Positions 44,442-59,324 are shown, counted from the stretch's first letter. The stretch: 64,000 bases of DNA from Luteimonas sp. BLCC-B24 (GCF_028550595.1 NZ_JAQQGN010000004.1:222639-286638), one strand, 5' to 3'. Notes: a model not told the origin generated them from the sequence alone. Numbers and translations: made by a program.

Positions 44442-45053
44442 TCACGGCACCATGCGCGCGATCGACTCGAGCATCCGCCCACGGCCGATCAGCAGTTCCC
44501 ATTGGCTGCCACCGAGCTGGCGCCAGAGCACGGCCGCACGCACCGCCGCAAGCAGCAGGGCGCGGATCTCGGCCACCACCTGGGCCTGACCGAGGTAGTG
44601 CGGCGCGCCCTGGACCATCACCCGCGGCCGCAACTGGCTGATCGTCTCGGCGTACAGCTCACCGAGCGCGCGGAGCACGTCGGGATGGGTGGCGCCGTCG
44701 TCACGGGCCCGCGGTGCGATCCGCTGCAGGCCGTCGCTGACCGCATCGATCACGTCGGGCTCGGCCGAGAACCGGCGCTCCAGCCGCAGCACCGACATCG
44801 CCAGCTTGGCCACGCCGTCGTCGGGCTGCTGTCGGGTGAAGATGTCGCGCAGCAGGCGCAGGCCGGGCTGCAGGCGGGGCACGCCGCCATAGACATCGGC
44901 CACGGAATCGGCATCGATCCGGAACACGCTGGCGATCACCGCCTCGGCGGGGTCGTGACGGGACTGTCCCGATTCGGCGGTCGTGCGCACCTGCTGCAGG
45001 GCCTGGGCCAGGGCCGCAAGCGCGAGGACGCGGTCGTCGAAGGAATTGCTCAT
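44442..45053 (-). CDS. hflD: HflD-like protein
   Basis: 203 aa. Family of high-frequency-lysogenisation protein HflD (membrane-associated, named from its effect on lambda CII in E. coli; its housekeeping role is not clear). FDDRVLALAALAQALQQVRTTA starts, and QRIAPRARDDGATHPDVLRALGELYAETISQLRPRVMVQGAPHYLGQ is the conserved core. Located directly downstream of mnmA, the order seen in E. coli (mnmA-hflD-purB), which supports the call. Confidence 0.92.
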   Translation of the reverse strand: MSNSFDDRVLALAALAQALQQVRTTAESGQSRHDPAEAVIASVFRIDADSVADVYGGVPRLQPGLRLLRDIFTRQQPDDGVAKLAMSVLRLERRFSAEPDVIDAVSDGLQRIAPRARDDGATHPDVLRALGELYAETISQLRPRVMVQGAPHYLGQAQVVAEIRALLLAAVRAAVLWRQLGGSQWELLIGRGRMLESIARMVP

Positions 45054-45062
45054 TACGCCAGT

Positions 45063-46178
45063 TTACCCGCTGCCCGCGGATGCCGCGGCGCGCGGCGCAT
45101 CGGTGGAGGCGATGACGGCGCCGCCCAGGCATTCGTCACCGTCGTAGAGCACCAGGGATTGCCCCGGTGTGACGGCGCGCTGCGGACGTGCGAAACGCAC
45201 GGTCAGCGTGCCGTCGTCGTGCGCGGTCACGGTGCAGGCTTCGTCCGGCTGCCGGTAGCGGGTCTGGGCCCGGGCCTCGAACGTCGAGGCGGGCGGGGCA
45301 CCGGCCACCCAGTGGGCCGCGGCGGTGCGGGTGACGTTCGACATCAGCCACGGGCTGTCGCGCACCTGGTCCACGACCAGCACGTTGTCCTCGACCCGCT
45401 TGTCGACCACGTACCACGGCGCCGCCGCGAACCCGCGCACGCCACCGAGCTGCAGCCCCTCGCGCTGGCCCAGGGTGAAATAGAAGACCCCCGGATGCGT
45501 ACCGACGACCTGACCGTCCGGCGTGCGGATCTCGCCCTCGCGTGCAGGCACATACCGGGCGAGGAAACTGCGGAAATCGCGCTCGCCGATGAAACAGATG
45601 CCGGTGGAATCCTTCTTCGCCGCCGTCGGCAGGCCGGCGTCCCGCGCCATGGCCCGCACGTCGGACTTCGGCAGCTCGCCCAGTGGAAACAGGGTGGCCG
45701 CCAGCTGCGGCTGGCCGAGCTGATGCAGGAAGTAGCTCTGGTCCTTGCCGCCGTCGCGCGCGCGCAGCAGGCGCCAGCGGCCACGGGCATGATCGACTCG
45801 GGCGTAGTGGCCAGTCGCGATGCGCCCGGCGCCCAGCGCCTGGGCCGCGTCGAGAAAATGCTTGAACTTGATCTCGCGGTTGCACAGCACGTCCGGGTTC
45901 GGCGTGCGGCCGGCGGCGTATTCCTCGATGAAATGGGCGAAAACGCCGTCCCAGTACTCGCGGGAAAAATCCCGGAACTGGATCGGAATGCCGAGGCGCC
46001 CGGCCACCGCGACCGCATCGCGGCGATCGTCCTCGGCCCGGCAGTCGCCGCTGCCGTCGTCGGCCCAGTTCTGCATGAACACACCCGCGAGCGGTACGCC
46101 GGCATCACGGAGCAGCAGGGCCGCGACCGACGAGTCCACGCCGCCCGACAGGCCGACCACGACCTCGGGCGCGCTCAT
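45063..46178 (-). CDS. mnmA: tRNA-specific 2-thiouridylase MnmA
   Basis: Thiolates U34 of tRNA-Glu, -Gln and -Lys. 371 aa. The PP-loop ATPase motif is [15 protein letters not shown]. The catalytic cysteines lie in [12 protein letters not shown] and in [12 protein letters not shown]. The C-terminal part has the [24 protein letters not shown] element. The ATG at 46176-46178 overlaps the Nudix gene stop by 4 bases. Normal length. Confidence 0.96.
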   Translation of the reverse strand: MSAPEVVVGLSGGVDSSVAALLLRDAGVPLAGVFMQNWADDGSGDCRAEDDRRDAVAVAGRLGIPIQFRDFSREYWDGVFAHFIEEYAAGRTPNPDVLCNREIKFKHFLDAAQALGAGRIATGHYARVDHARGRWRLLRARDGGKDQSYFLHQLGQPQLAATLFPLGELPKSDVRAMARDAGLPTAAKKDSTGICFIGERDFRSFLARYVPAREGEIRTPDGQVVGTHPGVFYFTLGQREGLQLGGVRGFAAAPWYVVDKRVEDNVLVVDQVRDSPWLMSNVTRTAAAHWVAGAPPASTFEARAQTRYRQPDEACTVTAHDDGTLTVRFARPQRAVTPGQSLVLYDGDECLGGAVIASTDAPRAAASAGSG

Positions 46179-46654
46179 GCCACCTGCTGGAGCAGCGACA
46201 GCGGGAACCGCTGACCGGCCAGACAGTCGGCCACCGCGGTCCACACCAGTGGACTGCGATGCCGTTCGGAGGCGTCGCGCAGCTCGGCGGGCGTCAGCCA
46301 CATGGCGCGCTCGATGCCGTCGTCGAGGACGCGGGACGGATCGTGCGCCACCGGCCGGGCGACGAATGCGAAGCGGAGGAACTGCCGTCCGGCCTGGCCA
46401 TCCGGCCGCGTCGGCGCCGTCCACTGGTACGCACCGACGAAGCCGGTGAGTTCGACGGTCCAGCCCGTTTCCTCCAGCGTTTCACGCACGGCCGCCGCGA
46501 CCAGCGATTCGTCCGGCTCGAGATGTCCCGCCGGCTGGTTCAGCACCAGGCGGCCCTCCGCGTGTTCTTCGACGCACAGCACGCGGCCCTCGTCGATCAC
46601 CACCGTCGCCACCGTGACATCCGGTTGCCAGAACCGGCCTTCGCGCACGCTCAC
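46175..46654 (-). CDS. Nudix hydrolase, NudJ-like
   Basis: Hydrolyses a nucleoside diphosphate linked to X. 159 aa from a GTG overlapping the upstream stop (GTGA). The Nudix box is [23 protein letters not shown], with all catalytic residues. Located upstream of mnmA as NudJ is in E. coli, suggesting the NudJ group (thiamine pyrophosphate/HMP-PP phosphohydrolase), but substrate is not read from the sequence. Confidence 0.88.
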   Translation of the reverse strand: MSVREGRFWQPDVTVATVVIDEGRVLCVEEHAEGRLVLNQPAGHLEPDESLVAAAVRETLEETGWTVELTGFVGAYQWTAPTRPDGQAGRQFLRFAFVARPVAHDPSRVLDDGIERAMWLTPAELRDASERHRSPLVWTAVADCLAGQRFPLSLLQQVA

Positions 46655-47184
46655 AGCGCATCCTCGCCGGTGAGCCGCTGTTCCATGTCGTCGGCCAGCT
46701 GGGCAGCGGCCTCGAGTGCCTGCTCGATGCGCGCCCCGTCGGCGTCGTCGTGCAGCTTGATGACGTAGAACAGCACGTCGCCGGCGATCTCCCACGCGCC
46801 GAGGATGTTGGACTGGCTGTCGCGCAGCAGCATGTCGCTGCGCGCGGCATCGAACCCGCCCGCCGGCACCCGCGCCGCAGGCGAGAACACCTCGCGCACC
46901 GCGCTGTCGCCGAAAACGTGCGCCCGGCCGGCGACGAACGCCACCTGCGAACGCTGCTCCTGCTGCCAGGCGAAGACCACCCGGTAGTCACCGTCGGCGT
47001 CGCGCTCGTAGCGCACGCCGCGGGCATCAAGACGCGCGGCCAGCGTGGCGTCCGACGCCGCCATATCCGGCGCGTCCGCTTGCGGTTCCGACCTGAATGA
47101 CGGCGCGGGAGAGGCCGCGACCGCGGCGGTTGACGACACCAGCAGCATGCCGACGGAGACGATGCGGCGGAGAGCGGAGGGCAT
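46651..47184 (-). CDS. Secreted hypothetical protein (YbjN-like pattern)
   Basis: 177 aa with a likely signal peptide ([27 protein letters not shown]). The mature part alternates beta and helix ([73 protein letters not shown]), resembling YbjN-type small folds. Chosen start is the ATG at 47182-47184 because the signal peptide follows it. The much longer frame through clpA is a shadow. Its stop overlaps the Nudix start. Function unknown. Confidence 0.75.
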   Translation of the reverse strand: MPSALRRIVSVGMLLVSSTAAVAASPAPSFRSEPQADAPDMAASDATLAARLDARGVRYERDADGDYRVVFAWQQEQRSQVAFVAGRAHVFGDSAVREVFSPAARVPAGGFDAARSDMLLRDSQSNILGAWEIAGDVLFYVIKLHDDADGARIEQALEAAAQLADDMEQRLTGEDAL

Positions 47185-47277
47185 GCGAGCGACCTGGACG
47201 GGGGATGCGATCATTCTGAGGCCGGTCATCCGGAGCGTCCATCCGCGCCCGATGGGACGCCGTTCTATAATTGCCGC

Positions 47278-47598
47278 ATGAGCCGCAAGCACGACCACGA
47301 CCACGACCACGGCACCGCCGTGGCGACCAGCCGCCCCGAAGTGGCGCCCCCGCCGCTGTACTCGGTGCTGCTGCTCAACGACGACTACACCCCGATGGAT
47401 TTCGTCGTCGAGATTCTGATCCGCTTTTTCGCCCTCGACATCGAGCGCGCCACCCAGGTGATGCTGCACGTCCATACCCGTGGACGGGGGGTCTGCGGGG
47501 TCTACAGCCGGGAAGTCGCGGAGTCGAAAGTGGCACAGGTGAACGAATACGCACGACTCAACCTTCACCCCTTGCTCTGCACGATGGAAAAGGCCTAA
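47278..47598 (+). CDS. clpS: ATP-dependent Clp protease adaptor ClpS
   Basis: Delivers N-end-rule substrates to ClpAP. 106 aa. [27 protein letters not shown] and [25 protein letters not shown] are family signatures. A flexible His/Asp-rich N-terminus precedes the adaptor fold. Followed by clpA, 78 bases downstream; divergent from the secreted protein gene. Confidence 0.97.
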   Translation: MSRKHDHDHDHGTAVATSRPEVAPPPLYSVLLLNDDYTPMDFVVEILIRFFALDIERATQVMLHVHTRGRGVCGVYSREVAESKVAQVNEYARLNLHPLLCTMEKA

Positions 47599-47676
47599 AC
47601 AGGTCCCGGGGCAGGGATGGAAAAACCGGGTCCGGGCCCCCATCCAGGGTTGCAGTATTCCGGAGGCCTCCGCCCC

Positions 47677-49959
47677 ATGTTCAGCAAAGATCTCGAGTTC
47701 ACCATCGGCCAGTGCTACAAGCGCGCCCGTGAGGCCCGCGACGAGTACATGACCGTCGAACACCTGCTGCTCGCCCTGCTCGAAAATCCGTCCGCCGAAT
47801 CGGTGCTCAAGGCCACCGGTGCGGATTTCCCGCGACTGCGCGCGGATCTGGAACAGGCCATCCTGACATCGGTGACCAAGCTCGCCGACGACGACACCCG
47901 CGACACCCAGCCGACGCTGGGGTTCCAGCGCGTGCTGCAGCGTGCGGTCTACCACGTGCAGTCCTCGGGCAAGAAGGAAGTCAGCGGCGCGAACGTGCTG
48001 GTGGCGATCTTCGGCGAGAAGGACTCGCACGCGGTCTATTACCTCAACCAGCAGGACGTCACCCGACTGGACGTCGTCAACTATCTCTCGCACGGCATCG
48101 CCAAGACCGGCGGCGAAGAAGGTGACGCCGGCGCCGAGGACGCCGGCCAGGTGCGCGACGGCGAGAGCGACGCGAAGGCGGACGCGCTGGCCGAGTACGC
48201 CAGCGATCTCAACGCCGCCGCCCGCGAAGGCCGCATCGACCCGCTGGTCGGGCGCGCCGAGGAGGTCGAGCGCACCATCCAGGTGCTGTGCCGCCGTCGC
48301 AAGAACAACCCGCTCTACGTCGGCGAGGCCGGCGTGGGCAAGACCGCGATCGCCGAGGGCCTGGCCAAGCGCATCGTTGACGGCGAGGTGCCGGAGGTGC
48401 TGAGCGAGGCGACGATCTACTCGCTCGATCTCGGCGCGCTGGTCGCCGGTACCAAGTACCGCGGTGACTTTGAGAAGCGGCTCAAGGCCGTGCTGGCCGC
48501 GATCAAGAAGCACCCGGGCGCGATCCTGTTCATCGACGAGATCCACACCATCATCGGCGCCGGCTCGGCATCGGGTGGCACGATGGACGCGTCCAACCTG
48601 ATCAAGCCCGCGCTGTCGTCGGGCGAGCTGCGCTGCATCGGCTCGACGACCTTCCAGGAGTATCGCGGCATCTTCGAAAAGGATCGCGCGCTGGCGCGTC
48701 GATTCCAGAAGATCGACATCGTCGAGCCCACGGTCAGCGAGACGTTCCAGATCCTGCTCGGGCTCAAGCCGCGCTACGAGGCACACCACGACGTCACCTA
48801 TGCCGACGAGGCGCTGCAGGCCGCGGTGGACCTGTCGGTCAAGCACATCGCCGACCGTCTGCTGCCCGACAAGGCGATCGACGTGATCGACGAGGCGGGC
48901 GCGCGGCAGCGTCTGCTGCCGGTAGGCGTGCGCAAGGCGCTGATCGACGTCGAAGAAGTCGAAACCATCGTCGCGAAGATGGCGCGCATTCCCGCGAAGC
49001 AGGTCAGCGCGACCGACAAGGACGTGCTGGAGCACCTCGAGCGCAACCTCAAGATGGTGATCTTCGGCCAGGATCCGGCGATCGAGACACTGACCTCGGC
49101 CATCAAGCTGGCGCGCTCGGGACTCGGCAACCCGGACAAGCCGATCGGCAACTTCCTCTTCGCCGGCCCCACCGGTGTCGGCAAGACCGAGGTCACGCGG
49201 CAGCTCGCGCTGCAGCTGGGGATCGAGCTGGTGCGTTTCGACATGTCCGAGTACATGGAGTCGCATTCGATCAGTCGCCTGATCGGTGCGCCCCCGGGCT
49301 ACGTCGGATTCGACCAGGGCGGCCTGCTGACCGAGAAGATCGTCAAGACGCCGCATTGCGTACTGCTGCTCGACGAGGTCGAAAAGGCGCACCCGGACAT
49401 CTTCAACATCCTGCTGCAGGTCATGGACCGCGGCGTGCTGACCGACACCAATGGCCGCGAAGCGAACTTCCGCAATGTGATCCTGGTGATGACGACGAAT
49501 GCCGGTGCCACCCAGGCCTCGCGTCGTTCGATCGGTTTCATGCGCCAGGACCACAGCAGCGATGCGATGGAGGTCATCCGCAAGTCGTTCTCGCCCGAGT
49601 TCCGCAACCGCATCGACGCCATCGTGCAGTTCCAGTCGCTGGGCTTCGACCACATCCTGCGCGTGGTCGACAAGTTCATGATCGAGCTCGAAAGCCAGCT
49701 GCACGACAAGAACGTGGCCGTCACCGCGTCGCCGCTGGCGCGCGACTGGCTGGCCCAGCACGGCTTCGACCCGCAGATGGGGGCACGTCCGATGGCGCGC
49801 GTCATCCAGGACCGGATCAAGCGTCGCCTGGCGGATGAGCTGCTGTTCGGAAAGCTGGCCAACGGCGGGCGCGTGGTGATCGACGTCAAGGATGGCGAGC
49901 TGACGGTCGAGACGTTCCCGGAGCCCGAGAAACTGCTGCCGGCGACGGTCGAGGAGTAA
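47677..49959 (+). CDS. clpA: ATP-dependent Clp protease ATP-binding subunit ClpA
   Basis: AAA+ unfoldase for ClpP. 760 aa, usual length. An N-terminal Clp_N repeat domain starts MFSKDLEFTIGQCYKRARE. The first AAA+ domain has GEAGVGKT and the second GPTGVGKT. The ClpP-contact loop (IGL-type) lies in the second module. GGAGG lies 10 bases upstream of the ATG at 47677. The aat gene nearby and clpS make a full N-degron pathway module in this window. Confidence 0.97.
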   Translation: MFSKDLEFTIGQCYKRAREARDEYMTVEHLLLALLENPSAESVLKATGADFPRLRADLEQAILTSVTKLADDDTRDTQPTLGFQRVLQRAVYHVQSSGKKEVSGANVLVAIFGEKDSHAVYYLNQQDVTRLDVVNYLSHGIAKTGGEEGDAGAEDAGQVRDGESDAKADALAEYASDLNAAAREGRIDPLVGRAEEVERTIQVLCRRRKNNPLYVGEAGVGKTAIAEGLAKRIVDGEVPEVLSEATIYSLDLGALVAGTKYRGDFEKRLKAVLAAIKKHPGAILFIDEIHTIIGAGSASGGTMDASNLIKPALSSGELRCIGSTTFQEYRGIFEKDRALARRFQKIDIVEPTVSETFQILLGLKPRYEAHHDVTYADEALQAAVDLSVKHIADRLLPDKAIDVIDEAGARQRLLPVGVRKALIDVEEVETIVAKMARIPAKQVSATDKDVLEHLERNLKMVIFGQDPAIETLTSAIKLARSGLGNPDKPIGNFLFAGPTGVGKTEVTRQLALQLGIELVRFDMSEYMESHSISRLIGAPPGYVGFDQGGLLTEKIVKTPHCVLLLDEVEKAHPDIFNILLQVMDRGVLTDTNGREANFRNVILVMTTNAGATQASRRSIGFMRQDHSSDAMEVIRKSFSPEFRNRIDAIVQFQSLGFDHILRVVDKFMIELESQLHDKNVAVTASPLARDWLAQHGFDPQMGARPMARVIQDRIKRRLADELLFGKLANGGRVVIDVKDGELTVETFPEPEKLLPATVEE

Positions 49960-49986
49960 GGCGCGCATCCGCGCGACAGGAGAAGA

Positions 49987-50006
49987 GGCGCCTTCGGGCG
50001 CCTTTT
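49987..50006 (+). terminator. Intrinsic terminator of clpA
   Basis: GGCGCC stem with a TTCG tetraloop (GGCGCCTTCGGGCGCC), then TTTT. About 28 bases after the clpA stop. Confidence 0.88.
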
Positions 50007-50363
50007 CCATGTGCGCCGATCGTGTGAGCGCGACCGGTCGCACCGGCGGGTGAACCGAATGGCAGCCCCTGGTGATGCCCCGGCATTTCGGTGCAGGCAC
50101 GCGGTCGTGCTCGATGGGCAACCGATGACGGCAGGGGCCGGCGCCTCCGGCAGCGCACGCAGGGGACGCCCGCCTGCCGTGCGCAGTCTCGGACGTTGCG
50201 CTGCAGGCGCCCGACGAGCCGGGCCGCGGTGCCCGGACGCACCGTGACGGATGGGCGTGCGGGCGCAAGCGCCGCATGGACCCGCCGGCGAACCGCGGAA
50301 GCGTGGGCTTGCACAGTCGAACGCGGGGCGCGAAATGGCGCAGGCCCGTGCGTCCCCAACGCA
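50007..50363. other. Non-coding interval between clpA and infA terminators
   Basis: Some 350 bases flanked by two convergent terminators. I looked for a tRNA cloverleaf (the region often holds one in relatives) and saw no convincing T-loop and acceptor pair. No gene recognised. Confidence 0.6.
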
Positions 50364-50389
50364 AGAAGGCAGCCCGGAGGCTGCCTTCT
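50364..50389 (-). terminator. Intrinsic terminator of infA
   Basis: 11-bp stem AGAAGGCAGCC / GGCTGCCTTCT with a 4-base loop, ending in TTCTT on the minus strand. About 30 bases after the infA stop. Confidence 0.87.
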
Positions 50390-50417
50390 CTCGCTGTCGC
50401 TCCGTTGGAGGCGACAG

Positions 50418-50636
50418 TTACTTCATACGGTAGGTGATCCGGCCCTTGCTCAGATCGTAGGGCGTCATCTCGACCTTGACCCGGTCGCCGGTCAGGATAC
50501 GGATGTAGTTCTTGCGCATCCGTCCCGAGATGTGCGCAATGATTTCGTGGCCGTTCTCGAGCTTCACCCGGAACATGGTGTTCGGAAGCGTCTCGGAAAC
50601 CGTGCCTTCGAACTCGATGACGTCGTCTTTCGCCAT
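50418..50636 (-). CDS. infA: Translation initiation factor IF-1
   Basis: 72 aa, canonical. [32 protein letters not shown] is diagnostic, S1-fold. Binds the A site of the 30S subunit during initiation. Standard position next to aat and clpA in gammaproteobacteria. Confidence 0.98.
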   Translation of the reverse strand: MAKDDVIEFEGTVSETLPNTMFRVKLENGHEIIAHISGRMRKNYIRILTGDRVKVEMTPYDLSKGRITYRMK

Positions 50637-50737
50637 TCGTCTGGAATATCCGTGTCTGTGGGAGCGGCGCGGTGCGCGCCAGCAAAGCGGAGCATTCTCG
50701 CACGGGCAGGCTGCCGATGCAAAAGCGCGGCTGGCGG

Positions 50738-51499
50738 TCAAGTGGGGAGCGCGGCCATCGGACGTTCGGCCAGTCCCGCCGCTGCCTGCACGCCGAACGC
50801 ATCCGTCCACGCACCGCTGACGGGCGGCGGCGCGTCGACCAGACGGGTCACACACTCGATGAATCGCGCCCGCGGCCAGGGCACGCCTCCGAGTCCGAGC
50901 AGGTGTGGATTGCCCACCTGCGCGTCGAGCAGGGGCATGCTCCAGTCACGGAGCTGGGCGATCAGTGCGCCAAGGGCAACCTTGGATCCGCCGGGCTCGG
51001 CACTGAACATGCTCTCGCCGAAGAACATCCGGCCGATCGATACCCCGTAGATGCCACCGACCAACCGCGCGCCGTCGAACACCTCGACACTGTGGGCATC
51101 GCCTGCGGCGTGAAGCGCCGAGTACGCGCTCTGCATCCCCGGGGTGATCCACGTGCCGTCCTGCCCCGGCCGGGGCGCGGACGCACACGCGGCGACCACC
51201 GCGTCGAATGCGGTATCGGCGCGGATCACCCAGTCGCTGCGCTTCAGGCTGCGACGGGCACGCCGGGGCAGGGCGAAGTGGGCCGTCTCGAATACCAGGC
51301 GCGGATCCGGTGACCACCAGAGGATCGGCTGCCCCTGCGAGAACCAGGGAAAGATGCCGCTGCGGTAGGCGGTGCGCAGGCGCGGCGGAGACAGATCGCC
51401 GCCGAAGGCGAGGAGACCGTCGGGGCGCCGCAATGCGGTCTCGATCGGCGGAAATGCCGCCAGCGGATCCGCTCCGAGTTTGGGCACATGCAGGCTCAC
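50738..51499 (-). CDS. aat: Leucyl/phenylalanyl-tRNA-protein transferase Aat
   Basis: Adds Leu or Phe to N-terminal Lys/Arg, creating substrates for ClpS-ClpAP. 253 aa. Diagnostic segments: [61 protein letters not shown] and [15 protein letters not shown]. The GTG at 51497-51499 overlaps the upstream stop (GTGA). An upstream in-frame ORF extension is a shadow of the GNAT-type gene. Confidence 0.96.
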   Translation of the reverse strand: MSLHVPKLGADPLAAFPPIETALRRPDGLLAFGGDLSPPRLRTAYRSGIFPWFSQGQPILWWSPDPRLVFETAHFALPRRARRSLKRSDWVIRADTAFDAVVAACASAPRPGQDGTWITPGMQSAYSALHAAGDAHSVEVFDGARLVGGIYGVSIGRMFFGESMFSAEPGGSKVALGALIAQLRDWSMPLLDAQVGNPHLLGLGGVPWPRARFIECVTRLVDAPPPVSGAWTDAFGVQAAAGLAERPMAALPT

Positions 51500-52623
51500 G
51501 ATGCCGCGGACTTGAACGGACTGCTGGCCGCGAGTGTCGCCGCGTAGCTGCGGATCGAGGCCGCCTCCCGTGCGCGCCAGTCGCGCAGCGCACCCCGGAA
51601 CGCGGGATCGGCAATCCAGTGGCGGCTGTGCACGAACGTCGGCAGGAAGCCGCGCGCCAGCTTGTGCTCGCCCTGGGCGCCGGGCTCGAAATGGCGCACG
51701 CCCTCGCGCAGGCAGTACGCGATGCCCTGGTAATAGCAGGTCTCGAAATGCAGGCCGGGCAGGGCGGCCACCGCCCCCCAGTACCGGCCGTACAGGGTGT
51801 CGCCGCCGCGAAGACACAGCGCCCCGGCCACCGGCACGTCACCGAGGTCGGCCAGCACCAGAACCAGCTGGCGCGGCATGGTCCCGGCAAGGTGACGCAG
51901 GAAATCCAGGGTCAATGCCGGCGAATTGCCGTACTCGGCGAAGGTCTGCAGATAGAAGCGGAACATCGTCGCGAGGTCGTCGTCGCTGGCCTCGTCGCCG
52001 TGCAGCACGCGGAAGGTCACGCCGGATCGCGCGATCTTGGCGCGTTCCTGCCGGATGTTCTTGCGGTGCTTGTGATCCATCGCGCCGAGATAGTCGTCGA
52101 ACGTCGACCAGTCGCCCGGGTTGCGCCAGTGGTACTGCACGTCGATGCGCGGCAGCCAGTCGCCGTCGAACGCCTCGGCTTCGGCGCCGGTATGGAAATT
52201 GACGTGTGCCGACGACCAGCCGGCGTCAGCCGTCACGCGCTCGAGCGCGATGCGCAGGGCCACGCGCGCGCCGGCATCGCGCGCCAGCAGGCGCGGACCC
52301 GTCACCGGCGAATACGGCGATGCCACCAGCAGCTTCGGGAAATAGTCCTGACCGTAGCGGGCATAGGCATGTGCCCAGGCGTGGTCGAACACGAACTCGC
52401 CATGCGAATTGGTCTTGCGGTACGCCGGTGCCGCCGCCACCAGCGCATCGCCCTCCCACAGCGTCAGATGATGGGGCGTCCAGCCCCACTCGGCGCGCAG
52501 GCAGCCGTGCTGCTCCAGGCCGGACAGAAAGGCATGGCTGACGAAGGGGTTACCGTCGTGCAGGACATCCCACTGCAGTGCCGGCACTGCGTCCACCCGT
52601 GCCAACACACGCAGCGTCGTCAT
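51496..52623 (-). CDS. GNAT-fold protein of the DUF482 (peptidogalycan biosynthesis-like) family
   Basis: 375 aa. Central part DYLGAMDHKHRKNIRQERAKIARSGVTFRVLHGDE and the following FYLQTFAEYGNSPALTLDFLRHLA, RGGDTLYGRYWGAVAALPGLHFETCYYQGIAYCL are family signatures. The family resembles FemX-type GNAT transferases; its reaction is not established. Coupled on both sides by 4-base overlaps (ATGA and GTGA), so it forms an operon with the DUF2254 gene and aat. Confidence 0.85.
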   Translation of the reverse strand: MTTLRVLARVDAVPALQWDVLHDGNPFVSHAFLSGLEQHGCLRAEWGWTPHHLTLWEGDALVAAAPAYRKTNSHGEFVFDHAWAHAYARYGQDYFPKLLVASPYSPVTGPRLLARDAGARVALRIALERVTADAGWSSAHVNFHTGAEAEAFDGDWLPRIDVQYHWRNPGDWSTFDDYLGAMDHKHRKNIRQERAKIARSGVTFRVLHGDEASDDDLATMFRFYLQTFAEYGNSPALTLDFLRHLAGTMPRQLVLVLADLGDVPVAGALCLRGGDTLYGRYWGAVAALPGLHFETCYYQGIAYCLREGVRHFEPGAQGEHKLARGFLPTFVHSRHWIADPAFRGALRDWRAREAASIRSYAATLAASSPFKSAAS

Positions 52624-53897
52624 CCGCGGTGTCCGTCCACGAGACCACCGGCCTCGGCCACAGTCCGTCGCAACACTTCGCGATCGGGCTCGAAAGCCAG
52701 TGCCGCCATGGCCCGTGCCATGGCCAGGCCCGCGTGGTGACGCGCGGCAGCGGCGAAGTCGGGACTGCCGCACGCCGCGATCGCAGCGAGCCCCTTCTGC
52801 AGCCGGATCGCGATCTCGACCACCGCCGCGCCGTCGCGTGCGATCGGCAGGACGATATCGCCGAACACGTCGTCGACCGTCACGGCCGGGACGAAGACCC
52901 GGACATGCCGGATCTCCAGGCGCGCCTCGGTCGACGTTTCGCGCGCCCACTCGCACAGCAGACGCGTTGCGGTGCCGATGATGTCGATCGCGGTCCCGGC
53001 ATCGTTGATGCCGGGCGACAGGGCGCGGCTGCCGATTTCTGCGAGGACCACGAACCCGAACCGCGGGTCCTGTTCGAAGCTGCGCTCTTCGCTGATGGTG
53101 AACGCACTGCGCACGCGCCGCGTCACCGCGTCGGTGGCCGGCAACCCGCGCGTCGCCGCCAGCGCACGTCCGGGCGTCGCGAACACGCCGGGCAGCGCCG
53201 CGACGTGGATCTCGCCGTCGTGCTCGGCTGCGAGCTCGGCGAGCACGGCGATGTCGACATGTTCGATGTAGCCGATCTCGCGCGTGTCGATCCGCACTGC
53301 GTCATCGGGCACGCCCGGCGACGGCGCCGCGCCGAGATGTGGATCGTCGAGATAGCGCCGGACCGCGCGCCGCGTGACGTCCTCGACCAGGTTGATCGTC
53401 GCGCCGACCCGGCCGAAGCTCGACAGTTGTTCGATCCAGCGCAGGAGCGTCAACGTGATCAGCACGATGACCAGCACCGTCGCTGCGAACAGCACCACCC
53501 GTCCGCTGTCGCCGTAGATACCGGTGCTCAGCGCAATCAGGCCCACGACCGAAAACAGGAACGCGCCGATGAACGTCGCCAGCGCCCCCTGCGCGGAACT
53601 GTCGGCGATCAACAACCGGGCGGCACGCGGCGTGGCGTTGGTTGACGCCGATCCGTACGCCGACACCATCGTCGACAGCGAGAACGTGCTGACCGCGAGC
53701 ATCGAGGCGGCCAGGATACCCAGCAGATTGCCCACCGAATCTGCACCGATGCGGCCGACCAGCGATTCGGGAATCCAGGTCTTGACCAGGGCACCGACCA
53801 GCGCCGTGACGATCGCCAGCGCGCAGTAGATCGTTGCGCGCACCCACATGCGCCGCAGTTCGCGGCGCAGGATCAACTTCAACTGCACCAGCGTCAC
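52620..53897 (-). CDS. DUF2254 inner-membrane protein
   Basis: 425 aa with four predicted membrane helices in the first 160 residues (ATIYCALAIVTALVGALV, VGNLLGILAASMLAVSTFSLSTMV, ALATFIGAFLFSVVGLIALS, VVLFAATVLVIVLITLTLL). A long cytoplasmic or periplasmic C-terminal domain follows (GYIEHVDIAVLAELAAEHDGEIHVAALPGVF). Matches the DUF2254 pattern of unknown function. First gene of the DUF2254-GNAT-aat-infA direction. Confidence 0.85.
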   Translation of the reverse strand: MTLVQLKLILRRELRRMWVRATIYCALAIVTALVGALVKTWIPESLVGRIGADSVGNLLGILAASMLAVSTFSLSTMVSAYGSASTNATPRAARLLIADSSAQGALATFIGAFLFSVVGLIALSTGIYGDSGRVVLFAATVLVIVLITLTLLRWIEQLSSFGRVGATINLVEDVTRRAVRRYLDDPHLGAAPSPGVPDDAVRIDTREIGYIEHVDIAVLAELAAEHDGEIHVAALPGVFATPGRALAATRGLPATDAVTRRVRSAFTISEERSFEQDPRFGFVVLAEIGSRALSPGINDAGTAIDIIGTATRLLCEWARETSTEARLEIRHVRVFVPAVTVDDVFGDIVLPIARDGAAVVEIAIRLQKGLAAIAACGSPDFAAAARHHAGLAMARAMAALAFEPDREVLRRTVAEAGGLVDGHRG

Positions 53898-53946
53898 GCG
53901 CGGCGCCCCGCGTGCGGTGCGGCGACGCCTGCGCCGGGCATCGGGA

Positions 53947-58558
<4,612 letters not shown>

Positions 58559-58685
58559 TCGCGCCCTCGCCGCGCGCTGAATCCGCGATGCACGATGCCG
58601 CGGGCCCGCGCCGTTGTCGTCGACGCATTCAGCATCCGCTTCGCACACTCCGACTCCACGACCGATCGCCCACGAGGTTCTTCCG

Positions 58686-59324
58686 ATGCGCACGATGCTC
58701 CGCAGCTCCCGTTGGATCGCCGCCGCCGTGCTGCTGGTGGCAGGCGTCGCGCAGGCGTCCGGCGCGCGCGCGCAGCTCGACACCTTCACGCGGGGCCTCA
58801 CCGGTCTGGAAGGGCAGTTCACCCAGCAGGTGACGGACGGCAACGGCCGCACGCGCGAGAGTTCGAGCGGCACGCTGGCGCTGTCGGCGCCGCGTCTGTT
58901 CCGCTGGGAGTATGTGAAGCCGTATCCGCAGCTGATCGTCGCCGACGGTCGCACGGTGTGGGTGTACGACCCCGATCTGCAGCAGGTGACCCGTCGCTCG
59001 CAGGGCCCGCAGGAGCAGGACAGTCCGCTGGCCGCGCTGATCGACCCGTCCAAGCTCGACCGCGACTTCACCGTGACCGAGGCCGGCACTGCCGGTGGTC
59101 TGGCCTGGCTGGAACTGCGCCCCAAGCGTAGCGACAACGCCGCGTTCGAGCGGGCCCGACTGGGCTTCGACCGGAACGGCAACCCGGCACGCATGGAGAT
59201 CCACGACACGCTGGGCCAGCGCACGTCGATCGGCTTCAGTGGGTGGAGGCGCAATCCGACCTTCGCGCGCGACACCTTCCGGTACACGCCGCCGGCGGGT
59301 GTGGATGTGGTGGGCGAGGAGTGA
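58686..59324 (+). CDS. lolA: Outer-membrane lipoprotein carrier LolA
   Basis: Periplasmic chaperone that moves lipoproteins to LolB. 212 aa with a signal peptide (SSRWIAAAVLLVAGVAQASGARA). Mature features: GLEGQFTQQVTDGNGRTRESSSGTLALSAPRLFRWEYVKPYPQLIVADG and VWVYDPDLQQVT are diagnostic. GAGG lies 9 bases upstream of the ATG at 58686. Followed by a short inverted repeat (GCCC/GGGC near 59333) which is a possible weak terminator. Confidence 0.95.
   Translation: MRTMLRSSRWIAAAVLLVAGVAQASGARAQLDTFTRGLTGLEGQFTQQVTDGNGRTRESSSGTLALSAPRLFRWEYVKPYPQLIVADGRTVWVYDPDLQQVTRRSQGPQEQDSPLAALIDPSKLDRDFTVTEAGTAGGLAWLELRPKRSDNAAFERARLGFDRNGNPARMEIHDTLGQRTSIGFSGWRRNPTFARDTFRYTPPAGVDVVGEE

Noticed and set aside
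50007..50363. tRNA gene between clpA and infA
   Set aside because: A tRNA often sits here in relatives, but no consistent acceptor stem, anticodon arm and T-loop could be put together.
46651..50814. Very long minus-strand open frame antisense to clpA
   Set aside because: Only its C-terminal 177 codons look like a protein (the secreted hypothetical). The rest is antisense to clpS-clpA and has the shadow-like composition of GC-rich DNA.
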